Assembly (NCBI RefSeq): GCF_016587375.1
Contig: NZ_BNJG01000003.1
Coordinates: 558,001-622,000 of the forward strand
DNA length: 64,000 nt
Origin: Ktedonobacter robiniae
Lineage (GTDB): Bacteria; Chloroflexota; Ktedonobacteria; Ktedonobacterales; Ktedonobacteraceae
Reading direction: 5' to 3'
Positions within the stretch are counted from its first letter, which is position 1; every line of letters begins with the position of its first letter. The notes under the pieces are model-generated. The model was not told the DNA's origin. It did no database searches and saw nothing but the letters and a program-made list of their open reading frames with translations. Below, piece after piece: positions 1 to 9,289 of this stretch. The position numbers and the translations under genes are program-made.

Positions 1-1127
1 AGCGATTGGCCTGCATACCCCGAACGCAGCCTCATGGTTGATATGGGACGCAAGTACTTCTCCGTCGAATGGCTAGAGCAGCATATCCGTGAACTGGCCT
101 ACCTGAAATATAACTATTTCCACTTCCACCTCTCCGATAACTATGGCTTTCGCCCGGAAAGCGAGCACCATCCCGAAATTGCCTCTCCACAACACTATAC
201 AAAAGCTGAGATACGCTCCCTCATTGAACTTGCGCACAAGTATCACATCACGGTAGTGCCCGAAATCGATATGCCAGGTCATATGGACACTATTCTCGCC
301 GCTCATCCTGAGTTACAGCTTACCGGCCTGGGCGGCAAGAGGCGCGGTGGCGATATTGACCTGGCTAAAGAAGAGTCCTACCAACTCATGCGTGACATTC
401 TGGAAGAGTATATTCCGCTCTTTCCCGGACCCTTCTGGCACATCGGGGCAGACGAGTATATCATGCAGGACGATTACGAGCGCTATCCCCAGTTACTCGC
501 CTTCGCGTGTGAGCACTATGGCCCTGACGCCGTGATCAAGGACACCTATCTGGGCTTTGTCAACTGGGCGAATGAGATCGTGAAAGCCCATGGTAAGATC
601 ACCCGCGCCTGGAATGATGGACTGTATGGCGGCTCCGCGGTCAAGCTGGCTGACGATATTATCTATGAGCACTGGTATCGCTCGGGGCTAGAGCCACAGG
701 CAATCGTCGATCTCAATCTTTACATTCTAAATAGCAATGCAGATTACCTGTACTATGTCCTGGGTAATAATAACTGGCGTGCCAGGCCCGATGGCATCTA
801 TGAGTCCTTTGAACACCACATCTTTCACGGCCCTCTCGCCATTGGGGCTTTTCATCCGCGCAATCTAGGGGCAAAACTGCACGTCTGGTGTGATAACCCG
901 GTGCTGGAGACAGAAGAGGAGGTAGCCTGGGGCATCGCGGCCCCTCTGCGCTCGCTGGCCCAGAAAAACTGGGGGCACTCCCACTCACGACTAGCTATGC
1001 TGACTTTGCCGAAATCATAGCACGCATCGGTCATGCCCCCGGCGTTACCAATCCACAGCCTGTCAGCGAGCAGGCAAGTGTCCTCCACCAGGCTGAAAGC
1101 GTCCTCGCCGAAACCGAGCGTGTTTAG
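1..1127 (+). CDS. GH20 beta-N-acetylhexosaminidase, 5' end outside window, frameshifted near 3' end
   Basis: Reading is open from base 1, so the gene starts before the window. The protein has the GH20 TIM-barrel signature: an early R-S-L-M-V-D motif, an F-H-L-S-D strand, a P-E-I-D-M-P-G-H strand and the catalytic Asp-Glu pair in H-I-G-A-D-E (codons at 451-456). GH20 enzymes release terminal GlcNAc or GalNAc by substrate-assisted catalysis. The frame stops at 1020, but the frame reached by adding one base in the G run at 971-975 continues T-T-S-Y-A-D-F to a TAG at 1125-1127, which is what a GH20 C-terminus should look like. I therefore draw the gene to 1127 and treat the break as a single-base deletion (sequencing error or recent mutation). 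It ends 51 bp from the convergent GH51 gene, with a perfect hairpin between them. Confidence 0.85.
971..975 (+). other. Apparent single-base frameshift in GH20 gene
   Basis: A run of five G. One extra G joins the upstream GH20 frame to 50 further in-frame codons that end at 1127. Without it the protein ends in an unrelated tail at 1020. Confidence 0.7.
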
Positions 1128-1133
1128 AAGCAG

Positions 1134-1173
1134 GCGTTACTGACGTACGCGCCTACGCGTACGTCAGTAACGC
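1134..1173. terminator. Perfect 18-bp hairpin between convergent genes
   Basis: Arms 1134-1151 and 1156-1173 are exact reverse complements around a CCTA loop. It lies between the GH20 and GH51 3' ends and has no clear T tract. It probably works as a bidirectional terminator or 3'-end stabiliser. Confidence 0.65.
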
Positions 1174-1177
1174 ATCA

Positions 1178-2677
1178 CTACCTCTTACTGACCCGGGCGC
1201 GCACAACTGCGAGGCCGGGAGCTGGCACGGTCACGATTAGTTCGCCTGCCTCGTTGACATGCGCCTCTGCGCTACGCGGTGTTACCCGCTTCGGCTCCTC
1301 CCAGGTATTAGCAGCTTTGGCATCGCCACCGCCCAAAACTTCGACGCTCAGTACCTCGCAAAAGCGCTGATCGCCCAGGCTCAGCACCACCCGCATCTCC
1401 TGCCGCTGCTCACGATTGACCAGGAAGGCCGCGACTGTCCCTGAGGCTTCGTCATAGCTCATGGCGGCATCCAGGGCTGCTACATCACCACGCTCGCCCG
1501 CTTTGTAGGTAGGACACTCAAGCGCTGGAACGAGAGAGAGACCACGCGCATGCTGAGCGAAAGAGACAATGGGATAGTAAATCGACTGAACGAGCAAGCC
1601 ATCACGTTTTGTCAGGAGCGGTGCGATAACGTTTACAATCTGCGCCAGGCAAGCCACCTTGACGACGTCGGCGTGACGGATAAAGCTGCTAAGATACTGT
1701 GCGCAGACCAGGGCGTCTTCCAGGTTATATACCTCTTCGAGCAAATGAGGCGCACTCTCTCCCTTGCCATCCATTTCCATGTTCTTATACCAGACGTTCC
1801 ACTCATCAAAGGAGAGATACACACGTTTCTGGCTGCGTTTGACGCCACGTACATAATTTAGGAGCGCAGCATAATCCTCAACGACGCGATCAATCTCTAC
1901 GCCCTCGGCCAGGAACCAGGCTGAGTCGCCTCGCCTGTTCTCGCTATAGCGATGGGCAGAAATATAGTCGATGTTCTCCCAACAATACTCCAGCACTGTG
2001 CGATCCCAGTGCAAGTAGGTTGACATACCGCGACCAGAAGAGCCACACGCCACAGTCTCGATACTTGCGTCAAGACCCTTCATAATAATTGCCGCCGCCT
2101 TCGCCCGCTGGGCATACACCTCGGCGGGAACATGTCCTGCCTGCCAATCGCCATCCATTTCATTGCCCAGGCACCACAGGCGCACATCGTAGGGCTGCTC
2201 ATGCCCATTCTGAATGCGACGATCTGCCCAATACGTTCCTCCTGGCAGATTGCAATACTCCAGCAGGGCGGATGCCTCTTTGGGCGTCCCCGTCCCCAGA
2301 TTCACTGCCATCATGGGTGCGATCCCAGTCTCTTGACACCATGCCATAAACTCATCTGTGCCAAACTGATTTGTCTCGCGACTCTTCCAGGCATAATCGA
2401 CTCTGACCGGGCGCTGCTCACGTGGACCAATTCCATCCGTCCAGTCGTAGCAGCTCACAAAATTCCCTCCGGGATAACGCACAAGGGGCATACGCATCGC
2501 CCGTAAGGCCTCAAGCACATCTCTCCTGAAACCCTGTTCATCGCTCAAAGGACTCTCTGGATCATATACACCCTCATATACTGCGCGTCCCAGGTGCTCT
2601 AAGAAGCCACTGAAGATGCGTTGGTCAATCACCCCAACATGGTGATGAGTGTCAAAATAAGCCTTCGCCTGTAGCAT
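1178..2677 (-). CDS. abfA: GH51 alpha-L-arabinofuranosidase
   Basis: 499 residues, the usual length for intracellular GH51 enzymes, with no signal peptide. Hallmarks: R-Y-P-G-G-N-F near residue 67, the W-C-L-G-N-E-M-D-G strand carrying the acid/base Glu, and F-D-E-W-N carrying the nucleophile Glu. The enzyme removes terminal alpha-L-arabinofuranosyl units from arabinoxylan or arabinan oligosaccharides in the cytoplasm. It is monocistronic and convergent with the GH20 gene. A promoter and palindromic operator lie just upstream, consistent with sugar-responsive repression. An AGAGAGGAAG ribosome site precedes the ATG at 2677. Confidence 0.92.
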   Translation of the reverse strand: MLQAKAYFDTHHHVGVIDQRIFSGFLEHLGRAVYEGVYDPESPLSDEQGFRRDVLEALRAMRMPLVRYPGGNFVSCYDWTDGIGPREQRPVRVDYAWKSRETNQFGTDEFMAWCQETGIAPMMAVNLGTGTPKEASALLEYCNLPGGTYWADRRIQNGHEQPYDVRLWCLGNEMDGDWQAGHVPAEVYAQRAKAAAIIMKGLDASIETVACGSSGRGMSTYLHWDRTVLEYCWENIDYISAHRYSENRRGDSAWFLAEGVEIDRVVEDYAALLNYVRGVKRSQKRVYLSFDEWNVWYKNMEMDGKGESAPHLLEEVYNLEDALVCAQYLSSFIRHADVVKVACLAQIVNVIAPLLTKRDGLLVQSIYYPIVSFAQHARGLSLVPALECPTYKAGERGDVAALDAAMSYDEASGTVAAFLVNREQRQEMRVVLSLGDQRFCEVLSVEVLGGGDAKAANTWEEPKRVTPRSAEAHVNEAGELIVTVPAPGLAVVRARVSKR

Positions 2678-2720
2678 TACTGCTTCCTCTCTTAACTCAT
2701 TATAGATGGGTTGCCTTCAA

Positions 2721-2732
2721 TGCAACGTTGCA
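2721..2732. promoter_or_regulatory. Palindromic operator TGCAACGTTGCA
   Basis: A perfect 12-bp palindrome with central CG, the form typical of LacI-family operators. It sits immediately downstream of the putative -10 of the GH51 gene, where a repressor would block initiation. No regulator gene is adjacent, so it would act in trans. Confidence 0.5.
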
Positions 2733-2736
2733 ATGC

Positions 2737-2766
2737 AGTGTATGAGCAAATCTAGAGGCATGTCAA
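2737..2766 (-). promoter_or_regulatory. Putative promoter of GH51 gene
   Basis: Reading on the minus strand, TTGACA (2766-2761), an 18-base spacer, then TACACT (2742-2737). It is about 60 bp upstream of the GH51 start. Confidence 0.5.
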
Positions 2767-2915
2767 GGATGAGAATCTCCTCATATTTCTCCAATCTTTC
2801 TCCCATCCTCGCTTGTTATGCTACCGCAAGAACTCATCTTGATATTGATAGTGCTATTGATCGTACTCGTAGGTCGTTCATCATGGATGACTGATCCTTT
2901 GGAGAGTAAACAATC

Positions 2916-3425
2916 GTGCCAGAAACATCAACCCTCTCCCCCACGGAGACTTCCGACACGTACACTTTTTCTTCGGTAATGCGCCCTGAACCTGAACCTG
3001 ATACGCGAACACATAAGGGTTGGGTACAGCTTCTCCGCTTTAGCGCGGTCGGTGGGCTTAATACCGTACTGGATCTGCTCGTCTTAAATGCCCTGCTCCT
3101 GCTGTGCCCAACCAGTAGCCCCTGGCTGATTGCCCTCTATACCGCCATCGCCTACTGTATGGGGGCAACGAATAGCTTTCTGCTTAATAAAAACTGGACT
3201 TTTACCCATCGCCAGCCTACAACCTGGCGCGAGCTAAAGCGGTTTGGCCTGGCTACGCTCCTGGGCCTTAGCTGGAATAGCCTCTTCACCTGGCTCGCCA
3301 GCATGGTCGCGCATCCCTTTGTAACCAATACACTCGCCTGGACAGACCTCTCGAAGGGCCTCGCCATCGCAAGCGGAACCATTCTCTCCTTCCTGGTGAT
3401 GCGCCTCTGGGTCTTTATTCACTAA
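2916..3425 (+). CDS. GtrA family membrane protein
   Basis: 169 residues with four predicted membrane segments after a hydrophilic N-terminus of about 35 residues. The pattern R-F-S-A-V-G-G-L-N-T near residue 45 and N-K-N-W-T-F near residue 92 is typical of GtrA. These proteins help move or supply polyprenyl-phosphate-linked sugars for cell-surface glycosylation. The GTG start at 2916 follows TTGGAGAG. It is co-directional with the GT39 glycosyltransferase 166 bp downstream, a logical partner that uses lipid-linked sugars. Confidence 0.8.
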   Translation: MPETSTLSPTETSDTYTFSSVMRPEPEPDTRTHKGWVQLLRFSAVGGLNTVLDLLVLNALLLLCPTSSPWLIALYTAIAYCMGATNSFLLNKNWTFTHRQPTTWRELKRFGLATLLGLSWNSLFTWLASMVAHPFVTNTLAWTDLSKGLAIASGTILSFLVMRLWVFIH

Positions 3426-3591
3426 ACGCTGGTCATTTATGGGAAAGTTCTCATGATATTCCAATAAATGACCAATAAATGAGGCGTACACTGATACAGT
3501 AGAGCATTAACGCTTACTGCTGCCACGGGCGGCAAACTTTCTCATAAAAACAAAGCACTCCATCCATAAACGATAAGTGAAGGGAATACCT

Positions 3592-5753
3592 ATGGCTGAT
3601 ACAACAGAAATTGTAGCTCGACCACCATCGGAGGACGATGCGGTACACAAAATACAGCCGCAATCCTTCACCTGGAGCCGCATTGCTCTAGGTACCATTA
3701 TGCTCATCTCGATCTTTATGAACTTCTTCCAGTTGGGAGCAAATGGCTTCGGCAACCTCTACTATTCAGCCGGAGTCAAGAGCATGGGCGATAGTCTACA
3801 TAACTTTTTCTTTGTCTCCTTCGATCCAGGCGGCTTCGTCACGATTGATAAGCCCCCGCTTGGTTTCTGGTTGCAGGTCATCAGCACCAAGATCTTTGGC
3901 TTTACGAGCTTTGCCCTGCTCTTCCCCAGGCCCTGGCGGGTGTCCTCTCGGTGGCTATCCTTTACTGGCTAGTGCGCCGCCACTTCGGCGTGGTCGCTGG
4001 CTTGCTCGCAGCTCTGGCCCTGGCTATCAGCCCCATCAGTGTCGTCACTAACCGCAATAACACGATTGATAGCACACTGACGCTGGTGATGCTGCTTGGT
4101 GCCTGGGCGGTGCTTCGCGCGGCTGAGACGGGACGCCTGCGCTGGCTCCTTCTGAGCGCTTTGGCCGTTGGCCTGGGCTTTAATATCAAGATGCTGGAGA
4201 GCTACCTGGTTGTTCCGGCCTTTGGCCTGCTCTACCTGCTTGCGGCGCCTCACAGCATCGGCAAGCGTATCCTGCACCTGTTGCTCGCAGGCGTGGTGAT
4301 GGCGGTTCTCACGCTCTCCTGGCTCGTGGCAGTCGATCTAACGCCTGCCTCTCAGCGTCCCTATGTCGGCTCCAGCCAGACCAACTCCGAAATCGAACTG
4401 GCCTTTGGCTATAACGGTGCCAGTCGCCTGCTGGGCCGCTTTGGTGGAGCCGGTGGCTTCGGTGGTAATGGAAACCGCACAAGGACGCGCACAGATGGGC
4501 AGGGCACAGGAAACCCAAATGGCTTCCCAGGCAACGGCCAGGGCGGCTTCCCAGGTGGAACCAATGGTTCAGGCACGCCTGATCTTCCTCCAAACGTGGG
4601 GCAGGGCGGGCAGTTTGGTGGCAATGGTGGTGGTATGTTTGGTACGGGCAACCCTGGTCCCCTCCGCCTCTTTGAATCGGCCCTTGGTAGCCAGATCGCC
4701 TGGCTCTTACCCGCCGCGATTCTGGGCGCTCTCGCCCTCGCCTTCCAGCGCCGTCTGCGCTTCCAGGGTGATCGCCAGCAACAGGCACTGGTCCTGTGGG
4801 GTATGTGGTTGCTCACCGAGGGCATCTTCTTCAGTGTCGCAGGCTTCTTCCACCAGTACTATATGACAACGATGGCTCCGGTCATCTGTGCCCTCTTCGG
4901 CATTGGCCTGGTCGTTATGTGGAAAGATTTTCGCACCTCTGGCTGGCGTGGCTGGCTCCTGCCCCTGGCCCTGGCCCTTACGGCGGTCGAGCAGATCTAT
5001 ATCCTCCAGAGCTACCCCTCCTGGAGCCAGTTTCTGACACCGCTGATTGCAGTCCTCTCTATCGTCACGCTGGGCGTTCTGCTGGCCTATCGCCTCGCGC
5101 CCAGAATTCGCGTTCAGGCTCCCGACGTCCGTGTCCTCTCGCTGGCACTGGCGCTTGGGATCCTGATCCTGCTGATCACTCCAACCATCTGGGCGGCAAT
5201 ACCCGTTATTCAGAATACCGCCTCTCAGCTTCCGGTGGCTGGACCTTCCCAGGGCAATGACTTCGCGCGCAATGCTGGCGGCCCAGCCGGTGGCGATGGC
5301 GCCGGTACAAGCGATCAAGCCCTGATCAGCTACCTTGTGGCCCATCAAGGAAACGCCAAATACCTGGTCGCGACACCCAGCTCCAATACCGCCGATAGCA
5401 TTATTCTCTCGACCAACAAGGCCGTAATGGCAATGGGCGGCTTTAGTGGTAGCGATCCCATTCTTACTACCAGCCAGTTGTCCTCGCTGGTAAAAAATGG
5501 CACGGTTCGCTTCTTCCTGCTTGATTCAGGTCGTGGCGGCTCCCTACCCGAGCAGGTCCTCAAAGATCTCCCATCGCAGTTGCGGGAACGCCTGGAGAGT
5601 GGCAACTTCGGCGGCTTTGGTGGCTTCGGTGGCGCTCGCTCCGGCAGTGCGACAACCTGGGTCACCCAGCACTGCACCCTGGTACCCAGCAGCGCCTGGT
5701 CAACCAACTCTAGCGCTGGTAGCCAGCTCTACGACTGCTCAACAACCCATTAA
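3592..5753 (+). CDS. GT39/PMT-type membrane glycosyltransferase (frameshifted in this sequence)
   Basis: A many-pass membrane protein of the PMT_2/ArnT-like superfamily, closest in style to Bacillus YkcB. The N-terminal part reads Y-Y-S-A-G-V-K-S-M and D-K-P-P-L-G-F-W, the first-loop region with the expected catalytic acidic residue. The frame breaks in a C run at 3924-3927; adding one C gives F-P-Q-A-L-A-G-V-L-S-V-A-I-L and continues the helix pattern to the stop at 5753. A Gly/Asn-rich extracellular insert lies at about 4435-4660, and a soluble C-terminal domain at about 5290-5750. The start is taken at ATG 3592 because GTGAAGGG precedes it at good spacing. It likely transfers a lipid-linked sugar on the outer face of the membrane, with GtrA supplying donor. 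Confidence 0.82.
3924..3927 (+). other. Apparent single-base frameshift in GT39 gene
   Basis: A run of four C. One additional C fuses the two reading frames into one continuous family-typical sequence. Confidence 0.7.
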
Positions 5754-5760
5754 TCTCATG

Positions 5761-5791
5761 ACCTTGTGGAGGTGACGAGCCTCCACAAGGT
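5761..5791. terminator. Perfect 12-bp hairpin inside operon
   Basis: Arms 5761-5772 and 5780-5791, loop of 7. It begins 8 bp after the GT39 stop and ends 24 bp before the next start, so it may attenuate the downstream genes or protect the upstream message. Confidence 0.55.
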
Positions 5792-5815
5792 ACAACCACA
5801 CCAGGAGCAGAAACT

Positions 5816-6307
5816 ATGGACTCTTCCAATCTCTATGAGAGGTATGGCGAGCGGTTCGCCTTCCCCCCGCCTGAGCAAGCCAGGCCGCGACAGGATATCC
5901 CTCCTTTCTTCGGCCAGGGAAACACACAACCACCAGCGCCACCCTATCCCTATGCCCAGCCTACCAGGCCATATGCGCCAGTTCAGCCTACCACGCTACG
6001 GCCACAGCCTGGTACAGCGAAGCCTACAGCTCGCCTTCCCAAAAGAGAGGCCCTGGCCCTGGCACGTCGCTGGAAGCGCGGGATCGTTATCGCGACACTC
6101 GCCTGCTTTGCCGCGCTCGGTGGCCTGGTGATGAGCCATAGTGTGGGGGATGCAGCACGTCAGGCGACGCCCGCCAATTCATCCAACCAGGTCACACCAG
6201 GCCAGAATCAGTCCGATCCATCTCAGTCCTGGCCAGGTAATGGCGGTGACAATTTCGGCGCCGACAATTCCAATCAGCCGCCTGTCTCTGGCTCTCACGT
6301 CTCTTAA
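5816..6307 (+). CDS. Pro-rich single-pass membrane protein, unknown function
   Basis: 163 residues. I do not recognise a family. A Pro/Gln/Tyr-rich, probably cytoplasmic, N-terminus (residues 1-75) is followed by a basic stretch R-R-W-K-R, one membrane helix (about 88-106) and an outer Asn/Gln/Ser/Pro-rich tail. The composition suggests an unstructured linker protein. It lies between the GT39 gene and the ferric-reductase-like gene and is probably co-expressed with both. A structured repeat copy begins 10 bp after its stop. Confidence 0.6.
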   Translation: MDSSNLYERYGERFAFPPPEQARPRQDIPPFFGQGNTQPPAPPYPYAQPTRPYAPVQPTTLRPQPGTAKPTARLPKREALALARRWKRGIVIATLACFAALGGLVMSHSVGDAARQATPANSSNQVTPGQNQSDPSQSWPGNGGDNFGADNSNQPPVSGSHVS

Positions 6308-6316
6308 GTGCCTATT

Positions 6317-6391
6317 CGGAAACCTGAGCGCGCTTGTCCCCGAGTGGGGGAAACGCTAGTCGCGAGAGCGACGTTGGTTTCCGCATAAGAA
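6317..6391 (+). repeat. Structured repeat family A, copy 1
   Basis: Outer arms CGGAAACC (6317-6324) and GGTTTCCG (6376-6383), followed by CATAAGAA. Inside are a CCCC-GAGT-GGGG hairpin and a GTCGC-GAGA-GCGAC hairpin with a GNRA loop. It ends 26 bp before the ATG at 6418. Other copies are at 20101, 26100 and 34348. Confidence 0.8.
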
Positions 6392-6417
6392 GTAGGTGGA
6401 GAGGTTGAATAACACCT

Positions 6418-6999
6418 ATGTGGAATGCGCTAACCTGGAACGTCGCCCGCGCTGGTGGGCTGACCGCCTATGTCCTGCTAACCTTCGCGGTCGCGGTCGG
6501 ACTCGCGCTCACCTTGCGCTGGCAATCTTCACGCTGGCCACGCCTCATCAACAGTGAACTGCACAATTTCCTGAGTTTGCTCGGGCTGGTCTTTACACTT
6601 GTACATGTGCTCGCTATCTGGATCGATCCCTTTACGCATTTTGCCTGGAGCGAGGTGCTCATTCCCTTTGCCAGCACCTATCACACTTTCTGGATGACCC
6701 TAGGCATTCTCGCGCTCTACCTGGGACTGGCCATCGGCCTCAGCACCTGGCTGCGCCCGCGCATTGGCTATCAATGGTGGCGCCGCTTCCATGTCCTGAC
6801 CCTGCTCTTGTATGTCCTGGTCACACTCCATGGCGTGTTTATTGGCAGCGATAGCGATACCTGGTGGGCAACGGCGCTCTATATCGGCAGCATCCTTCTG
6901 GTGGGAACACTCCTCGTCCTGCGCCTCTTGAAGAGCGCTCAGGAGCCTGAACGCACCCTGCCCGCACACGTCATGCAGAAAAATAAGCGTTTCTTTTAA
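6418..6999 (+). CDS. Ferric-reductase-like di-heme transmembrane protein
   Basis: 193 residues, almost entirely membrane (about six helices). Two helices each hold a His pair: L-H-N-F followed 14 residues later by V-H-V, and F-H-V followed 13 residues later by L-H-G. This is the b-heme spacing of ferric-reductase/MsrQ/NOX-type transmembrane domains. There is no FAD or NAD domain, so it must pass electrons to or from a separate partner. It precedes a two-component system and may be part of an electron-transfer or stress response unit. Confidence 0.75.
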   Translation: MWNALTWNVARAGGLTAYVLLTFAVAVGLALTLRWQSSRWPRLINSELHNFLSLLGLVFTLVHVLAIWIDPFTHFAWSEVLIPFASTYHTFWMTLGILALYLGLAIGLSTWLRPRIGYQWWRRFHVLTLLLYVLVTLHGVFIGSDSDTWWATALYIGSILLVGTLLVLRLLKSAQEPERTLPAHVMQKNKRFF

Positions 7000-7089
7000 T
7001 TTAGATCTTTTCACCATTTTTCAAGCCGGGCTATTCCTGGTAGAATACGTTGAGAGAGTGGTTCTGTTAGAGAAAGAAGGTAGGCAACT

Positions 7090-7791
7090 ATGCATATCCT
7101 GGTGGTAGAAGATGAAAAAAAACTTGCCCACCTCTTGCGCCGCGTCTTGCAAGAAGAGAGTCACACCGTTAATCTCGCATATGATGGGCTGAGCGGCCTG
7201 GAACTAGCCGAAAGCGGAACCTATGACGCGGTCATTCTTGATGTCATGCTGCCCGAACTCGACGGATTTGAGATTTGTCGCCGTATGCGCGCCGATAATG
7301 TCATGTCTCCCGTCCTGATGCTCACGGCACGCGGCTCGGTTGAGGATCGCGTGGCTGGCCTCAATGTGGGTGCGGATGACTATCTCCCCAAGCCCTTCGC
7401 GATGGAGGAATTGCTCGCACGCGTCAACGCCCTCTTGCGCCGCCGCGACCGTACCTTTGAGGTGGCGACCCAGTTGCGCGCCGATGACTTGATCCTCGAC
7501 CTGGTGCGGCATGAGGCCCGGCGTGGAGAGCGCGTCATCGAGCTGACCGCGAAAGAGTTCGCCCTCCTTGAATATCTAATGCGCCATCCTGGACAGGCTC
7601 TTACACGCACCCAGATTACCGATGCCGTGTGGCGCTATGATCTGGAGGCGCTCTCTAACGTAGTCGATATCTACATTCACTACCTGCGCGATAAGATCGA
7701 TCAAGGCTTCACACGCCCACTCATTAAGACTGTGCGTGGCATCGGGTACAAGCTCGAAGCCTATCCTCCCCGCAAGGAGAAGGCTGTATGA
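7090..7791 (+). CDS. OmpR/PhoB-family response regulator
   Basis: 233 residues: receiver domain (about 1-115) with the acidic E-D-E cluster, phospho-acceptor Asp51 in V-I-L-D-V-M-L-P, the conserved Thr in L-T-A-R-G and Lys in L-P-K-P-F; then a winged-helix DNA-binding domain (about 130-228) with L-T-A-K-E-F-A-L-L and the R-G-I-G-Y-K-L-E wing. The start has a GAAAGAAGGTAGG ribosome site. The stop overlaps the kinase start by four bases, so the pair is translationally coupled. Confidence 0.93.
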   Translation: MHILVVEDEKKLAHLLRRVLQEESHTVNLAYDGLSGLELAESGTYDAVILDVMLPELDGFEICRRMRADNVMSPVLMLTARGSVEDRVAGLNVGADDYLPKPFAMEELLARVNALLRRRDRTFEVATQLRADDLILDLVRHEARRGERVIELTAKEFALLEYLMRHPGQALTRTQITDAVWRYDLEALSNVVDIYIHYLRDKIDQGFTRPLIKTVRGIGYKLEAYPPRKEKAV

Positions 7792-9212
7792 AGAACGAAC
7801 CATCACTCTTCTGGCGATTCCGCCGCTACCTGCACCGTCAATCCAGGGAGCCTGGCGCGGCCCTCTTCTCTGGCCTGCGCCTGCGCTTAACCCTCTGGTA
7901 TAGCAGCGTCCTGGCAATCGCGCTCATCTTCTTTGGTGTTACGCTCTATTTTGGCGTGCAACAACTCTTGCTCTCGCCTGTCAGTGATGACCTGATAAGC
8001 CGTGCCCAACATGGGGCACAGGAGTGGCTCACTATCTCGCCAGATCATCCCTGCTCAATGCCTTCTCTTCCTCTCTCTGGCTACGTTCCGCATGATCCTA
8101 TCTTGATCGCCTGCTTTGATCAAAGTGCCAATTTACTCCAGGAGGAGGATACGCCACAGCTGCCCACGGCCTTTCTCGATACCTCACTGGCCTTGAAGGC
8201 GATGCAAAATGGAAGCGCGAGCGGCATTATTGATACAGGCGGTCCTCTAGGGCAGGTCGACTGCTATGCGTTAGGTATTCCCGGTCCGGACGGGAAAAGC
8301 TACCTGGGCGCTATTGTCGTAGGAAAATCCGTGCAGCCGCAGGAGACGGCCCTCTCCATCATCCTGACACTGTTATTCGCGGTAGGTGGAGTGACGATGA
8401 TTGGCGCGGTTATCGGTGGGCTCTTTCTCTCGCACCGGGCGCTGGTCCCCGCCCGCTTGGCCTGGAATAATCAGCAACGCTTTATTGCCGACGCCTCGCA
8501 CGAGTTGCGGACGCCTCTGACGCTGCTACGCGCCGATGCCGAAGTCCTGCTCCGTTCTCGCAAAGGCATGGACCCTGAAGATGCCGAGCTGCTAGAAGAT
8601 ATCGTGACCGAAGCCAGCCATATGACGACGCTGGCCAATAATATGCTGACCCTGGCACGCCTGGACGCAGGCTCCCAGCACCGAGAGCACGAGGTTGTCT
8701 CCCTCGACACCATTGTCCAGGCTGGTCTACGCCGTGTCACGGCCTTCGCCGATCAGAAGGGTATTACCCTCCAGGCCGAAGTCAGAGACGACCTGCGCGT
8801 TATTGGAGATCCCCTGCTGCTCGAACAGGCCCTCCTGGTGCTACTCGATAACGCTATCAAATACAATCATGCTGGTGGCAGTGTGACCATACATACCTCG
8901 CTCGTCGACCAGCGGGCACAGATCGCGATAAGCGATAACGGCATTGGTATCCCGGCAGAGCACCTGCCCAACCTGGGCGAGCGTTTCTATCGCGTAGATA
9001 AAGCCCGCTCGCGCGCCGCGGGCGGCACAGGCCTGGGCCTCTCCATCGCCCGCAGCATCGCGACCTCCCACGACGGCTCGTTGCGCCTGGAAAGCACCCC
9101 TCATGAGGGAACACGTGCCCTGCTCACGCTACCTGCCGCCTCCAGTACACCCAGACAAACCGATAGCGAATTTCAAATCTTACCACCACCCATACAAAGC
9201 CAGGCAAAATAA
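7788..9212 (+). CDS. Membrane sensor histidine kinase
   Basis: 474 residues. Two membrane helices (about 38-60 and 187-208) flank an extracytoplasmic sensor of about 125 residues with three Cys. The HisKA box D-A-S-H-E-L-R-T-P places the phospho-His at 238, and the ATPase domain shows D-N-A-I-K-Y, S-D-N-G-I-G-I-P and G-T-G-L-G-L-S-I-A. It is the cognate kinase of the upstream regulator. The linker between helix 2 and the His box is short, so the HAMP domain is missing or degenerate. Confidence 0.92.
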   Translation: MKNEPSLFWRFRRYLHRQSREPGAALFSGLRLRLTLWYSSVLAIALIFFGVTLYFGVQQLLLSPVSDDLISRAQHGAQEWLTISPDHPCSMPSLPLSGYVPHDPILIACFDQSANLLQEEDTPQLPTAFLDTSLALKAMQNGSASGIIDTGGPLGQVDCYALGIPGPDGKSYLGAIVVGKSVQPQETALSIILTLLFAVGGVTMIGAVIGGLFLSHRALVPARLAWNNQQRFIADASHELRTPLTLLRADAEVLLRSRKGMDPEDAELLEDIVTEASHMTTLANNMLTLARLDAGSQHREHEVVSLDTIVQAGLRRVTAFADQKGITLQAEVRDDLRVIGDPLLLEQALLVLLDNAIKYNHAGGSVTIHTSLVDQRAQIAISDNGIGIPAEHLPNLGERFYRVDKARSRAAGGTGLGLSIARSIATSHDGSLRLESTPHEGTRALLTLPAASSTPRQTDSEFQILPPPIQSQAK

Positions 9213-9289
9213 TCTTCGATCATGCTCTCAGCATAAAGCGTTCCCTTCTCGTCTTGTTCAAACGTGACAAGGGAAAGGAGGCAAACGCA

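Noticed and set aside
2706..2894. 62-codon open frame upstream of the GtrA gene
   Set aside because: It covers the GH51 promoter and operator and has no ribosome site or recognisable motif.
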